Positions 31,608 to 43,994 of a stretch of DNA of 56,558 nt are shown piece by piece. Each line of letters opens with the position of its first letter. Within the stretch, counting starts at the first letter, position 1. Under the pieces are notes generated by a model. The model had not been told where the DNA came from, ran no database searches, and saw only the letters and a list, made by a program, of their open reading frames with translations. The translations under genes were made by a program, and so were the position numbers. Origin of the DNA: Streptomyces sp. ACA25 (lineage in GTDB: Bacteria; Actinomycetota; Actinomycetes; Streptomycetales; Streptomycetaceae); NCBI RefSeq assembly GCF_028200735.1, contig NZ_JAQKPV010000019.1:1-56558 (forward strand), given 5' to 3'.

Positions 31608-32312
31608 GTGACCCGTGCCTCACTCGAAAAGCAGCCCCGCGAAGTCGCCGCGATGTTCGACGCGGTGGCGGCGAAGTACGACCTCACCAACGACCTCCTG
31701 GCCCTCGGGCAGAATCGCCGCTGGCGCAAGGAAGTGGCCCGGGCGGTGGCCGCCCGCCCCGGCCATCGGGTGCTCGACCTGGCCGCCGGCACCGGTACCT
31801 CCGCGCTGCCGTTCGTGGAGGCCGGGGCGTTCACCGTGCCCTGCGACTTCAGCCTGGGCATGCTGCGGCAGGGCAAGCGGCGCGAGGAGTGGCTGCCGTT
31901 CACCGCCGGTGACGCCACCCGGCTGCCGTTCCGGGACGGGTCCTTCGACGCCGTGACGATCTCCTTCGGCCTGCGCAACGTGCAGGACACCGACGCTGCC
32001 CTGCGGGAGATGCTGCGGGTGACGAAGCCCGGCGGGCGCGTGGTCGTCTGCGAGTTCAGCCACCCCACCTCGGCGCCGCTGCGCACCGTCTACAGCGAAT
32101 ACCTGATGCGCGCGCTGCCGCCCGTCGCCACCCGGGTGTCCAGCAGCCCCGAGGCCTACGTCTACCTCGCCGAGTCCATCCGTGCCTGGCCCGATCAGCC
32201 GGCCCTCGCCGCGCGTCTGCAGCGGGCCGGCTGGACCCGGGTCGCCTGGCGCGACCTCACGGGCGGCATCGTCGCCCTGCACCGGGGGACCAAGGCGGAC
32301 AGCCGGCCATGA
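31608..32312 (+). CDS. Demethylmenaquinone methyltransferase (UbiE/MenG family)
   Basis: Protein of 234 aa that uses SAM for the last ring methylation of menaquinone. Family landmarks: VAAKYDLTNDLLALGQNRRWRK near the N-terminus, motif I VLDLAAGTGT, the GDATRLPFRDGSFDAVTISFGLRN block, and LREMLRVTKPGGRVVVCEF. The usual name in this setting is menG or ubiE. The GTG at 31608 has no Shine-Dalgarno and a -10-like GACAAT 6 nt upstream, so it is probably leaderless. A FAD-dependent reductase gene follows 49 nt later, likely in the same transcript. Confidence 0.92.
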   Translation: MTRASLEKQPREVAAMFDAVAAKYDLTNDLLALGQNRRWRKEVARAVAARPGHRVLDLAAGTGTSALPFVEAGAFTVPCDFSLGMLRQGKRREEWLPFTAGDATRLPFRDGSFDAVTISFGLRNVQDTDAALREMLRVTKPGGRVVVCEFSHPTSAPLRTVYSEYLMRALPPVATRVSSSPEAYVYLAESIRAWPDQPALAARLQRAGWTRVAWRDLTGGIVALHRGTKADSRP

Positions 32313-32361
32313 ACCCGGCCCACACAAGCAAGACAGCACTGGACCGATGGGAGAGCCGACC

Positions 32362-33678
32362 GTGACCGAGCCCAGCTACGAGGCCGCCGCTTCCGAGCAC
32401 ACCACCCCTTCCGAGCACACCGCCGACGTGATCGTGGTGGGAGCCGGGCCGGGAGGTTCCACGGCCGCGTACCACCTGGCCCGGTCCGGGCTCGACGTGC
32501 TGCTGCTGGAGAAGACCGCGTTCCCGCGCGAGAAGGTCTGCGGGGACGGGCTCACGCCACGCGCCACCAAGCAGCTGATCGCCATGGGGCTGGACATCTC
32601 GGAGGAGGCCGGCTGGCTGCGCAACAAGGGTCTGCGCATCATCGGCGGCGGTCAGCGGCTCCAGCTCGACTGGCCCGAGCTCGCGAGCTACCCGGACTAC
32701 GGGCTGGTCCGTCGCCGGGACGACTTCGACGAGCAGCTGGCCCGGCAGGCCGAGAAGGCCGGGGCCCGGCTGTACGAGCGGTGCAACGTCTCCGCGCCGG
32801 TACTGCACGAGCGCACCGGCCACATCGTGGGAGTGACCGCGAAGCTCGGTGCGGACAAGCGTCCGGCGACCTTCCGCGCCCCGGTCGTGCTGGCCGCGGA
32901 CGGCAACTCCTCGCGCCTTTCCCTGGCGATGGGACTGCACCGCAACGAACGGCGCCCGATGGGCGTCGCGGTGCGCACCTACTTCACCTCGCCGCGGCAC
33001 GAGGACGACTACCTGGAGTCCTGGCTCGAACTGTGGGACCGCCGGGGCGCGGAGGACCGGTTGCTGCCGGGGTACGGCTGGGTCTTCGGCATGGGCGACG
33101 GGACGTCCAACGTCGGGCTCGGCATTCTGAACAGTTCCAAGTCGTTCAAGGAGCTGGACTGGCGCGAGGTGCTGAAGGCGTGGTGCGCCTCGATGCCCGA
33201 GGAGTGGGGGTACACCCCGGAGAACATGACCGGGCCGATCCGCGGCGCCGCGCTGCCGATGGCCTTCAACCGGCAGCCGCACTACACCCGCGGCCTGATG
33301 CTGGTGGGTGACTCCGGCGGGCTGGTGAACCCGTTCAACGGGGAGGGCATCGCCTACGCCATGGAGTCCGGGCAGATCGCCGCCGAGGTCGTCACCCAGG
33401 CGCATCACCGGCAGACCCCGGCCCAGCGCGAACTGGCGCTCCGGCGTTACCCCACCGTGCTGAAGGACACCTACGGCGGTTACTACACGCTGGGCCGGGC
33501 GTTCGTGAAGCTGATCGGCAACCCGAAGGTGATGAAGCTGGCCACCGAGCGCGGGCTGTCGCACCCGGTGCTGATGCGCTTCACCCTGAAGCTGCTCGCC
33601 AACCTCACCGACCCCACCAGTGGTGACGCGATGGACCGCGTCATCAACGGGCTCACCAAGGTCGCCCCGCGGGCATAG
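32362..33678 (+). CDS. Geranylgeranyl reductase family FAD protein (probable menaquinone side-chain reductase)
   Basis: Protein of 438 aa. The FAD-binding Rossmann motif VIVVGAGPGGSTAAYHL is near the N-terminus, followed by EKTAFPREKVCGDGLTPRA typical of the geranylgeranyl reductase family, and later LMLVGDSGGLVNPFNGEGIAYAMESG (second FAD motif). In actinobacteria a homologue (MenJ of mycobacteria) saturates one isoprene unit of menaquinone. Next to the methyltransferase and upstream of nuo, the same job is likely here. The GTG at 32362 is preferred (GGGAGAG 7 nt upstream) over the ATG at 32347. A perfect hairpin terminates the unit. Confidence 0.88.
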   Translation: MTEPSYEAAASEHTTPSEHTADVIVVGAGPGGSTAAYHLARSGLDVLLLEKTAFPREKVCGDGLTPRATKQLIAMGLDISEEAGWLRNKGLRIIGGGQRLQLDWPELASYPDYGLVRRRDDFDEQLARQAEKAGARLYERCNVSAPVLHERTGHIVGVTAKLGADKRPATFRAPVVLAADGNSSRLSLAMGLHRNERRPMGVAVRTYFTSPRHEDDYLESWLELWDRRGAEDRLLPGYGWVFGMGDGTSNVGLGILNSSKSFKELDWREVLKAWCASMPEEWGYTPENMTGPIRGAALPMAFNRQPHYTRGLMLVGDSGGLVNPFNGEGIAYAMESGQIAAEVVTQAHHRQTPAQRELALRRYPTVLKDTYGGYYTLGRAFVKLIGNPKVMKLATERGLSHPVLMRFTLKLLANLTDPTSGDAMDRVINGLTKVAPRA

Positions 33679-33706
33679 CGCGGAGAGCGTCGCTGTCCGG
33701 TGACAG

Positions 33707-33756
33707 TCGCGTGCCGACCCGGCCGAAGGTGTGCCCGAGGCCGGGTCGGCACGCGA
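33707..33756. terminator. Bidirectional hairpin terminator
   Basis: Perfect 18-bp stem (33707-33724 with 33739-33756) around a 14-nt loop, 28 nt after the reductase stop and between it and the convergent TauE gene. Confidence 0.9.
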
Positions 33757-33810
33757 CCGGCCGCGCGCTCGGACGGCGTTCCTTCGCGGTTCCGGGCCGC
33801 CGTGACACGG

Positions 33811-34587
33811 TCATAGCCACTGGTCGTGGGCGAGCTTTCCGACCAGTACCGTCACCACGACCAGGAGGACGACCCGGACGAAGCCGCTACCGTGGCGCAT
33901 CGCCGTCCGGGCCCCCAGCCAGCCGCCGGTCATGTTGAACACCGCCATGAGCGGAGCGAGTTGCCACAGCACGGTGCCGTTGGCGCTGAACACGGCCAGG
34001 GCGCCGAGGTTTGTGCCGACATTCACGACCTTCGCGGTGGCCGAGGCGGTCAGCATGTTCATGTGCAGGAGCGCGACGAAGGTGATGACCAGGAAGGTTC
34101 CGGTGCCGGGGCCGAGCATGCCGTCGTAGAAGGCGATGCCCACTCCGGCGAGGAGCAGCGCCGCGGCGGCGCGTCCGGGGGTGACGGTCCGAGTGGTGGG
34201 CCGGGTGCCGAAAGCGGGCTTCGCGACCACGAAGGCGGCCACTCCGAGCAGGAGCACCATGATGAGTGGTTGCAGTACTTCCTTGTTGACTGCGGTCGCA
34301 AAGAAGGCGCCTCCGGCGGCAGCCAGGGCAGCGATCACCCCGAGCCGGGCCGTGAGGGCCCGGTCCAGTGGTGCCCGGCGGGCGTAGGTGAGCGCCGCGA
34401 CCGTCGTGCCGGCGACGGATACCGCCTTGTTGGTGCCGAGCGCGTACGTCGGGGGGAGCTGCGGGAAACCGATCAGCAGGGCCGGGAGCTGGAGCAGTCC
34501 ACCACCGCCCACGACCGCGTCGACCCAGCCCGCCAGGGCAGCGGCCAGGCACAACATGACGACAGTGGTGAGGGCTATGTCCTGCAT
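33811..34587 (-). CDS. TauE/SafE family membrane permease
   Basis: Protein of 258 aa with about eight membrane helices. The repeat-type motifs GWVDAVVGGGGLLQLPALL and YALGTNKAVSVAGTTVA near the start, and YDGMLGPGTGTFLVI in the second half, are typical of the TauE/SafE (DUF81) family, which exports sulfite, sulfoacetate or other anions. The substrate is unknown. The ATG at 34587 is 7 nt behind TAGAGT with no Shine-Dalgarno, so probably leaderless; the longer frame to 34635 is not used. Divergent from nuoA; no visible link to complex I. Confidence 0.9.
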   Translation of the reverse strand: MQDIALTTVVMLCLAAALAGWVDAVVGGGGLLQLPALLIGFPQLPPTYALGTNKAVSVAGTTVAALTYARRAPLDRALTARLGVIAALAAAGGAFFATAVNKEVLQPLIMVLLLGVAAFVVAKPAFGTRPTTRTVTPGRAAAALLLAGVGIAFYDGMLGPGTGTFLVITFVALLHMNMLTASATAKVVNVGTNLGALAVFSANGTVLWQLAPLMAVFNMTGGWLGARTAMRHGSGFVRVVLLVVVTVLVGKLAHDQWL

Positions 34588-34594
34588 GGCCGGG

Positions 34595-34600
34595 ACTCTA
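34595..34600 (-). promoter_or_regulatory. -10 box of a probable leaderless promoter (TauE gene)
   Basis: TAGAGT on the minus strand, 7 nt before the ATG at 34587. Confidence 0.55.
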
Positions 34601-34743
34601 CGTGCCCGGCCAGGGCTGCCCGGCGATGTGCCCACCGGGCCGGGCGACCCGCCTGAGGCTTCCCCGATGCAAAGTAGTCTCGGGTGAAAGAGGTCACACA
34701 GATCTTCCGGGGCCCCCGGTGTCGCCCGTCACAGGGCAGCACA

Positions 34744-34749
34744 TAGGAT
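34744..34749 (+). promoter_or_regulatory. Candidate -10 box of the nuo operon
   Basis: TAGGAT, 12 nt left of the Rex-type operator. It would place the operator just downstream of the transcription start. An alternative promoter with TTGTGA (34761-34766) as -35 and TGATTT (34784-34789) as -10 would overlap the operator instead. Confidence 0.4.
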
Positions 34750-34760
34750 GCGGTGCAGGC

Positions 34761-34778
34761 TTGTGAACTGACTCACAT
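34761..34778. promoter_or_regulatory. Rex operator (ROP) upstream of nuoA
   Basis: TTGTGAACTGACTCACAT matches the Rex consensus TTGTGAA-N4-TTCACAA in both half sites (TGTGA and TCACA, 6-bp spacer). Rex is the NADH/NAD+-sensing repressor first described in S. coelicolor, where, as I recall, nuo is among its targets. Expected effect: repression of complex I at low NADH, release when NADH is high. Confidence 0.8.
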
Positions 34779-34829
34779 AGCGGTGATTTTCTCACAGCAG
34801 TCGCCGTCGACTGGAAGGAGCGGGGTGCG

Positions 34830-35189
34830 GTGAACGCGTATGTTCCCATCCTCGTGCTGGGCGCTCTCGGAGCCGGCTTCGCGGTCTTCTCCGTGATCAT
34901 GGCGTCGATCATCGGGCCCAAGCGCTACAACCGGGCAAAGCTCTCCGCATACGAGTGCGGTATCGAACCGACTCCGCAACCGGCCGGTGGTGGACGCTTC
35001 CCGGTCAAGTACTACCTGACGGCGATGCTGTTCATCATCTTCGACATCGAGATCGTCTTCCTCTATCCCTGGGCTGTGCACTTCGACGCCCTGGGGATGT
35101 TCGGCCTCGTGCAGATGGCGATCTTCGTCGGCCTGATCGGTGTTGCCTACGCCTACGACTGGCGCCGAGGGGGCCTGGAATGGGACTGA
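34830..35189 (+). CDS. nuoA: NADH-quinone oxidoreductase subunit A
   Basis: Membrane subunit of complex I, 119 aa with three helices, lying next to the quinone site. The conserved loop SAYECGIEP (with the ECG motif) and FYPWA-like FLYPWAV, as well as RFPVKYYLTAMLFIIFDIE, are typical. GTG start at 34830 with GGAAGGAG upstream. First gene of the 14-gene nuo operon that ends at 50988. Rex-type operator about 50 nt upstream. The enzyme passes electrons from NADH to menaquinone and pumps protons. Confidence 0.97.
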   Translation: MNAYVPILVLGALGAGFAVFSVIMASIIGPKRYNRAKLSAYECGIEPTPQPAGGGRFPVKYYLTAMLFIIFDIEIVFLYPWAVHFDALGMFGLVQMAIFVGLIGVAYAYDWRRGGLEWD

Positions 35190-35243
35190 GCTGACTCTCC
35201 CCGGATCCAGGACCCGAGTTACGAAGAGAGAAGGGGCTCCCCG

Positions 35244-35798
35244 ATGGGTCTCGAAGAGAAACTCCCCAGTGGATTCATGCTCACGACGGTCGAGAAGGCC
35301 GCCGGGCTGGCGCGCAAGTCGTCGATGTTCCCGGCCACCTTCGGCCTCGCCTGCTGTGCCATCGAAATGATGACCACCGGCGCCGGCCGTTACGACCTCG
35401 CGCGCTTCGGCATGGAGGTCTTCCGCGGCTCTCCGCGGCAGGCCGACCTGATGATCGTGGCCGGCCGGGTCAGCCAGAAGATGGCCCCGGTGCTGCGCCA
35501 GGTCTACGACCAGATGCCGAACCCCAAGTGGGTCATCTCCATGGGGGTCTGCGCCTCCTCCGGCGGCATGTTCAACAACTACGCGATCGTCCAGGGCGTC
35601 GACCACGTCGTCCCCGTGGACATCTACCTTCCCGGCTGCCCCCCGCGTCCCGAGATGCTGCTGGACGCGATCATCAAGCTGCACGAGAAGGTCAAGAACG
35701 GGAAGCTCGGCGTGAACCGTGAGAACGCGGCCCGCGAGGCGGAGGAAGCGGCCATGAAGGCGCTGCCCACGATCGAGATGAAGGGGCTGCTCCGGTGA
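35244..35798 (+). CDS. nuoB: NADH-quinone oxidoreductase subunit B
   Basis: Hydrophilic subunit of 184 aa that carries the terminal [4Fe-4S] cluster N2 next to the quinone cavity. Ligands visible: the adjacent C37 and C38 (LACCAIEM), C103 (GVCASSGG) and C132 (LPGCPPRPE). Length is as expected for actinobacteria. ATG at 35244 after a GAGAGAAGGGG region. Its stop overlaps the nuoC GTG by 4 nt (GTGA), so translation is coupled. A short charged C-terminal tail extends past the core. Confidence 0.97.
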   Translation: MGLEEKLPSGFMLTTVEKAAGLARKSSMFPATFGLACCAIEMMTTGAGRYDLARFGMEVFRGSPRQADLMIVAGRVSQKMAPVLRQVYDQMPNPKWVISMGVCASSGGMFNNYAIVQGVDHVVPVDIYLPGCPPRPEMLLDAIIKLHEKVKNGKLGVNRENAAREAEEAAMKALPTIEMKGLLR

Positions 35799-36519
35799 GC
35801 GACGCACACGCGGACGACGTGAACGAGAACGCGGACCTTCCCGCTTCGCGGGAGGAGAGCGGCGAGCCGATCGCGCGCAAGCGCGGCATGTTCGGCGCCG
35901 CGGACAGCGGCGACACCTCCGGATACGGCCGGCTGCGCCGGACCGTGCGGATGCCCGGCGCGTCCGCACGCCCCTACGGCGGTTACTTCGACGAGGTCGC
36001 CGACGAGCTCGAAGGAGCACTCGAGGAGCAGGGGCTCGACCCCGAGCTGGTGCTGGAGAAGACCGTGGTCGACCGCGGGGAGCTGACGTTCCACGTGGCC
36101 CGGGAGCACCTCCCGCAGGTGGCCCGCACCCTCCGCGACGACCCGGCGCTCCGCTTCGAGCTGTGCACCGGCGTGAGCGGCGTGCACAACCTGGAGGACG
36201 CCGGGCGCGAGCTGCACGCCGTCTACCACCTGCGGTCCCTGACCCACGGGCGGATCATCCGCATCGAGGTCAGCGCCCCGGACAGCGACCCGCACATCCC
36301 GTCCGTCGTCGACGTCTACCCGACGAACGACTGGCACGAGCGGGAGGTCTACGACTTCTTCGGCCTGATCTTCGACGGTCATCCCGCCCTCACGCGGATC
36401 ATGATGCCCGACGACTGGCAGGGCTTCCCGCAGCGCAAGGACTACCCACTCGGCGGCATCCCCGTCGAGTACAAGGGCGCCCAGATCCCGGCACCCGACC
36501 AGCGGAGGTCGTACAGCTG

Positions 36520-36520
<1 letters not shown>
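35795..36520 (+). CDS. nuoC: NADH-quinone oxidoreductase subunit C
   Basis: Peripheral-arm subunit of 241 aa, without cofactor, contacting NuoB and NuoD. The conserved C-terminal block ends with ERE-VYDFFGLIFDGHP, RIMMPDDWQGFPQRKDYPLGG, the signature of the 30-kDa subunit. The first about 60 residues form an acidic extension usual in streptomycetes. The GTG start overlaps the nuoB stop; its own TGA shares a base with the nuoD ATG (TGATG). Confidence 0.96.
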
Positions 36521-37853
<1,333 letters not shown>

Positions 37854-37857
<4 letters not shown>

Positions 37858-38683
37858 CCGACGTCAGCCTGGGGATGCCGCAGCTCCCCGCACCCGCGTA
37901 CCCGGCCGAGACCCGGGCCCGGCTCGAGAAGGACGCCGCCGAGCTCATCGGCCGTTACCCGGACAGCCGTTCCGCCCTGCTGCCGCTGCTGCACCTGGTG
38001 CAGTCCGAGGACGGGTACGTCACCCGCACCGGCATGCAGTTCTGCGCCGACGTGCTCGGCCTCACCACCGCCGAGGTGACCGCGGTGGCCACCTTCTACA
38101 GCATGTACCGGCGCAAGCAGTGCGGCGACTACCAGGTCGGCGTGTGCACCAACACGCTCTGCGCGGTGATGGGCGGCGACGCGATCTTCGAGGCGCTGCA
38201 GGAGCACCTCAAGGTCGGCAACAGCGAGACCACCGAGGACGGCAAGGTCACCCTCGAGCACATCGAGTGCAACGCGGCCTGCGACTTCGCGCCGGTGATC
38301 ATGATCAACTGGGAGTTCTTCGACAACCAGACGATCGAGTCCGCGAAGCAGCTGGTCGACGACCTGCGGGCCGGCCGTGAGGTCGCGCCCACCCGCGGCG
38401 CGCCGCTCTGCGACTTCAAGGCCACCTCCCGGATCCTGGCCGGCTTCCCCGACGAGCGCCCCGGCGCCGTCGGAGCCACCGGCGGAGCCGGCCCGGCCTC
38501 GCTCGCGGGACTGCTGCTGGCCAAGGACGAGAGCCTCGCCGGGCAGGTCATCCCGCCCGAGAAGCCCCGCCGGCCCACCGGCGAGGAGCCCGCGACCCAC
38601 CCCAGCTCGCATGACGCCCCGCTGCCGAGCTCGGCCTCCGACCCGAAGCACCCCGCGGGCCCGATCGCCGAGGAGGGTGAGTG

Positions 38684-38684
<1 letters not shown>
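37854..38684 (+). CDS. nuoE: NADH-quinone oxidoreductase subunit E
   Basis: Thioredoxin-fold subunit of 276 aa with the [2Fe-2S] cluster N1a. Ligands C98 and C103 (CTNTLC), C139 and C143 (CNAAC). The core ends at about residue 185; a further 90 residues rich in Ala, Pro, Gly and Ser form an unstructured tail, so the protein is clearly longer than the E. coli subunit (166 aa). Such tails are common in streptomycetes. ATG overlaps the nuoD stop; TGATG links it to nuoF. Confidence 0.96.
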
Positions 38685-40044
<1,360 letters not shown>

Positions 40045-40048
<4 letters not shown>

Positions 40049-42564
40049 CTGTCACCACGGACGCCGGGACGGGGGGACAGGCGCCGCCGCCCGCGGACCT
40101 CGTCACCCTGACCATCGACGGCATCGAGATCAGCGTCCCCAAGGGCACGCTGGTCATCCGCGCCGCCGAGCAGCTCGGGATCGAGATCCCCCGGTTCTGC
40201 GACCACCCGCTGCTCGACCCCGTCGGCGCCTGCCGGCAGTGCATCGTCGAGGTCGAGGGCCAGCGGAAGCCGATGGCCTCCTGCACCATCACCTGCACCG
40301 ACGGCATGGTCGTCAAGACGCACCTGACCTCGCCCGTCGCCGAGAAGTCACAGCGCGGGATGATGGAGTTCCTCCTCATCAACCACCCGCTGGACTGCCC
40401 GGTCTGCGACAAGGGCGGCGAATGCCCCCTGCAGAACCAGGCCATGTCCACCGGCTCGCCCGAGTCCCGGTTCGACGGGCCGAAGCGCACCTTCGAGAAG
40501 CCGGTCGCGATCTCCCAGCAGGTGCTGCTGGACCGCGAGCGGTGCGTGCTGTGCGCCCGCTGCACCCGGTTCTCCAACGAAATCGCCGGCGACCCGATGA
40601 TCGAGCTGCTGGAACGCGGGGCGCTCCAGCAGGTCGGCACCGGCGAGGGCGACCCCTTCGAGTCGTACTTCTCCGGCAACACCATCCAGATCTGCCCGGT
40701 CGGCGCGCTCACCTCCTCCGCCTACCGGTTCCGGTCCCGCCCGTTCGACCTGGTGTCCTCACCCAGCGTCTGCGAGCACTGTGCGGGCGGCTGCGCCACC
40801 CGCACCGACCACCGGCGCGGCAAGACCATGCGGCGGCTGGCGGCGGAGGACCCGGAGGTCAACGAGGAGTGGATGTGCGACAAGGGCCGCTTCGCCTTCC
40901 GCTACGCCCAGCGGCCGGACCGGCTCACCACCCCGCTGGTCCGCAACGCCGGCACCGGTGAGCTGGAGCCCGCGAGCTGGCCGGAGGCGCTGCTGGCGGC
41001 GGCCGAAGGACTCGCCGCCGCACGGGAGTCCGGTACCGGCGACGCCGCCGTGCTGACCGGCGGCCGGCTCACCGTCGAGGACACCTACGCCTACGCCAAG
41101 TTCGCCCGGGTGGCGCTGCACACCAACGACATCGACTTCCGGGCGCGGCTGCACAGCGCCGAGGAGACGGCCTTCCTGGCCGCGCAGGTCGCGGGCCGCG
41201 GCAAGGACCTGGACGGCGGCGGGCTCACCTACCGGGCGCTGGAGCAGGCGCCGGCCGTCCTGCTCGTCGGCTTCGAATCCGAGGAGGAGGCCCCCGGCGT
41301 CTTCCTCCGGCTCCGCAAGGCCCGCCGCAAGCACGGGCAGCGGGTCTTCTCCCTCGCCACCCACATGTCGCGCGGCCTGGCCAAGACCGACGGAACCCTG
41401 CTGCCCGCCGCACCCGGCACCGAGCCCGGATGGCTCGAAGCGCTCGCCGCCGGCGGCGGCGACAGCCGGCTGGACGAGGACGGCCGCCGGGCCGGCGAGG
41501 CCCTGCGCGAACCCGGCGCTGTGATCATCGTCGGGGAACGGCTCGCGTCCGTCACCGGCGGCTACACCGCGGCCGTGGCCGCCGCAGCCGCCACCGGCGC
41601 ACAACTGGTGTGGATTCCCCGCCGAGCCGGCGAACGGGGCGCCATCGAGGTCGGCGCGCTCCCCGGGCTGCTGCCCGGCGGACGTCCCGACCACGATGTC
41701 CTCGCCCGCCAGGAGACCGCCGCCGCCTGGGGCGTCGGCAGCCTCCCGGACCGTCCCGGACGGGACACCGCCGGGATCATCGAGGCCGCCGCCACCGGCG
41801 CGGTGAACGCCCTGGTCGTCGGCGGGGTGGAGGTCACCGACCTGCCCGACCCGCACCGCGCGCTGGAGGCACTGGACCGGGTGCGGGAGAACGGCTTCCT
41901 GCTCAGCCTGGAACTGCGGCCCTCCGAGGTCACCGAGCGGGCCCACGTGGTGCTCCCGGTGGCGGCCGTCGCCGAGAAGTCCGGCACCTTCCTCAACTGG
42001 GAAGGCCGTTCGAGGCCGTTCGAGGCGGCGATCAAGCCGGACCAGATGACCCGCCGCCAGGTGCAGACCGACGCCCGGGCCCTGCACCTGCTGGCCGACC
42101 ACATGGACGTCCACCTCGGCCTGCCCGACCTGCGCACCATCCGCCGGGAGATCGACCGGCTCGGTCCCTGGACCGGGGACCTGCCGCTCGGCCCCACCGC
42201 CACACCCGCGGACCCGCTCCGGCCCGCCGCCGGTGAGGCCGTGCTCGCGGGGCACCGGATGCTGCTCGACCAGGGCCGCCTGCAGGACGGCGACGACGCG
42301 CTCGCCGCCACCCGGCACGCCTCGGTCATCCGGCTGTCGGCAGCCACCGCGGCCGAAACCGGCGTCAAGGACGGCGACCCGGTCGAGGTCACCGGTCCCG
42401 CCGGATCCGTCCGGCTCCCGCTCCAGATCACGCCGATGCCCGACCGCGTGGTCTGGCTGCCGCTGAACTCCACCGGCGGCGGTGCCCACCACGACCTGGG
42501 AACCGTTCCCGGCCGGCTGGTCCGGCTGGCCCCCGCCCCTGCTTCCGAGGAGGTGAACGTCTGA
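40045..42564 (+). CDS. nuoG: NADH-quinone oxidoreductase subunit G
   Basis: Largest peripheral subunit, 839 aa. Four Fe-S sites are visible. N1b [2Fe-2S]: C52, C63, C66, C80. His-ligated N5: H114, C118, C121, C127. N4: C167, C170, C173, C217. A fourth motif C243, C246, C250, C278 corresponds to the off-path cluster N7 found in some bacteria. The molybdopterin-oxidoreductase-like remainder lacks a cofactor. ATG at 40045 overlaps the nuoF stop; TGATG links it to nuoH. The C-terminal half is very GC-rich and Ala/Gly-rich, as in related genomes. Confidence 0.97.
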
Positions 42565-43994
42565 TGCAGCCGCTCACCGCCCCACTCGGCAACGAGTCCG
42601 TGCAGGAGCTCGCGCAGGAGGCGGACCTGTCGATGTTCGGGGTCGACCCGCTGTGGCTGATCCTGCTCAAGGCTGTCTTCGTCTTCGCGTTCCTGATGGG
42701 CACCGTCCTGATCTCCATCGTCATGGAGCGCAAGGTCATCGCCTGGATGCAGCTGCGCATCGGCCCGAACCGGCACGGTCCCTGGGGCATGCTCCAGTCC
42801 CTCGCCGACGGCGTGAAGCTGATGCTCAAGGAAGACGTCGTGGTGAAGGCCGCCGACCGGCCGGTCTACATCCTGGCGCCGATCCTGGCCGCGGTCCCGG
42901 CCTTCATGGCGTTCGCCGTGATCCCCTTCGGTCCCGCCGACGACCCGGTCTCGATCTTCGGCACCGAGACGGTGCTCCAGCTCACCGACCTGCCGGTCGC
43001 CGCGCTGTACATCCTGGCCACCGCGGCCATCGCCGCCTACGGCACGGTGCTGGCGGGCTGGTCCTCCGGCTCCACCTACCCGCTGCTCGGCGGGGTAAGG
43101 GCCACCGCGCAGATCATTTCCTACGAGGTCGCCATGGGCCTCAGCTTCGCGGCGGTCTTCCTCTACTCCGGGTCGATGTCCACCTCGGCCATCGTCGGCG
43201 CCCAGGAGGACCGCTGGTTCATCGTCCTGCTGCCGGTGTCCTTCCTCATCTACATGGTCGCGATGGTCGGCGAGGCGCACCGCGCGCCGTTCGACATGCC
43301 CGAGTCCGAGGGCGACCTGGTCGGCGGCTTCAACACCGAGTACTCGTCGATCAAGTTCGCGCTGTTCATGCTCTCCGAGTACGTCCACATGGTCACCGTC
43401 TCCGCCCTGATGGTCACCCTGTTCCTCGGCGGCTGGCGGGCCCCGGCACCCCTGAGCACCTGGTGGGAGGGCGCCAACACCGGCTGGTGGCCCATGCTGT
43501 GGTTCACCGTGAAGCTGCTCGCGGTGATGTTCTTCTTCGTGTGGCTGCGCGCCACGCTGCCACGGGTCCGCTACGACCAGTTCATGAAGCTCGGCTGGAA
43601 GGTGCTCATCCCGGTCGCGCTGGTCTGGCTGATGCTGGTGGCCACCGTCCGCGCGATGCAGAACGAGGGCTACGGCTTCGCCGACATCGTGTTCTGGGTG
43701 GTCGGCGGCATCCTCGCCCTGCTCCTCATCACCTTCGTCATCGACATCTTCCGCGACCGGGCCGACCGGCGCCGGGAAGCGGAGGCCGAGGCGGAAGGCG
43801 GGGAGGAGCCCGAGTTCGATCCGATGGCCGGCGGCTATCCCGTGCCGCCGCTGCCCGGCCAGACCCTGCCGCCGGTGCCGCGCCGCCCCTCCCGGGGCGA
43901 ACCGCGGAAGGTGACGGTTCCGGACGGGGAACCGACCGACGCGACGCCCGGCGCACCGGCTGACGCAGAGCGAAAGGAGGCCGACGATGCCTGA
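42564..43994 (+). CDS. nuoH: NADH-quinone oxidoreductase subunit H
   Basis: Membrane subunit of 476 aa with eight or more helices, forming the quinone tunnel with NuoB and NuoD. Conserved loops: ERKVIAWMQLRIGPNRHGPWG, EAHRAPFDMPESEGDLVGGFNTEYSS and RATLPRVRYDQFMKLGWKVLIP. After about residue 400 a charged and Pro-rich cytoplasmic tail extends the protein beyond the E. coli length (325 aa). Within the tail's last codons lies GAAAGGAGG, a strong Shine-Dalgarno for the small frame that follows. Confidence 0.97.
   Translation: MQPLTAPLGNESVQELAQEADLSMFGVDPLWLILLKAVFVFAFLMGTVLISIVMERKVIAWMQLRIGPNRHGPWGMLQSLADGVKLMLKEDVVVKAADRPVYILAPILAAVPAFMAFAVIPFGPADDPVSIFGTETVLQLTDLPVAALYILATAAIAAYGTVLAGWSSGSTYPLLGGVRATAQIISYEVAMGLSFAAVFLYSGSMSTSAIVGAQEDRWFIVLLPVSFLIYMVAMVGEAHRAPFDMPESEGDLVGGFNTEYSSIKFALFMLSEYVHMVTVSALMVTLFLGGWRAPAPLSTWWEGANTGWWPMLWFTVKLLAVMFFFVWLRATLPRVRYDQFMKLGWKVLIPVALVWLMLVATVRAMQNEGYGFADIVFWVVGGILALLLITFVIDIFRDRADRRREAEAEAEGGEEPEFDPMAGGYPVPPLPGQTLPPVPRRPSRGEPRKVTVPDGEPTDATPGAPADAERKEADDA

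Noticed and set aside
31608..33678. Methyltransferase and geranylgeranyl reductase as part of a terpenoid cluster
   Set aside because: No terpene cyclase or other tailoring genes; the pair fits menaquinone finishing beside mqn and nuo genes.
34782..34797. Second Rex site behind the first
   Set aside because: Only one half matches well and the spacer between TGA and TCA is 5 bp, not 6, so I list it only as a possible weak site.
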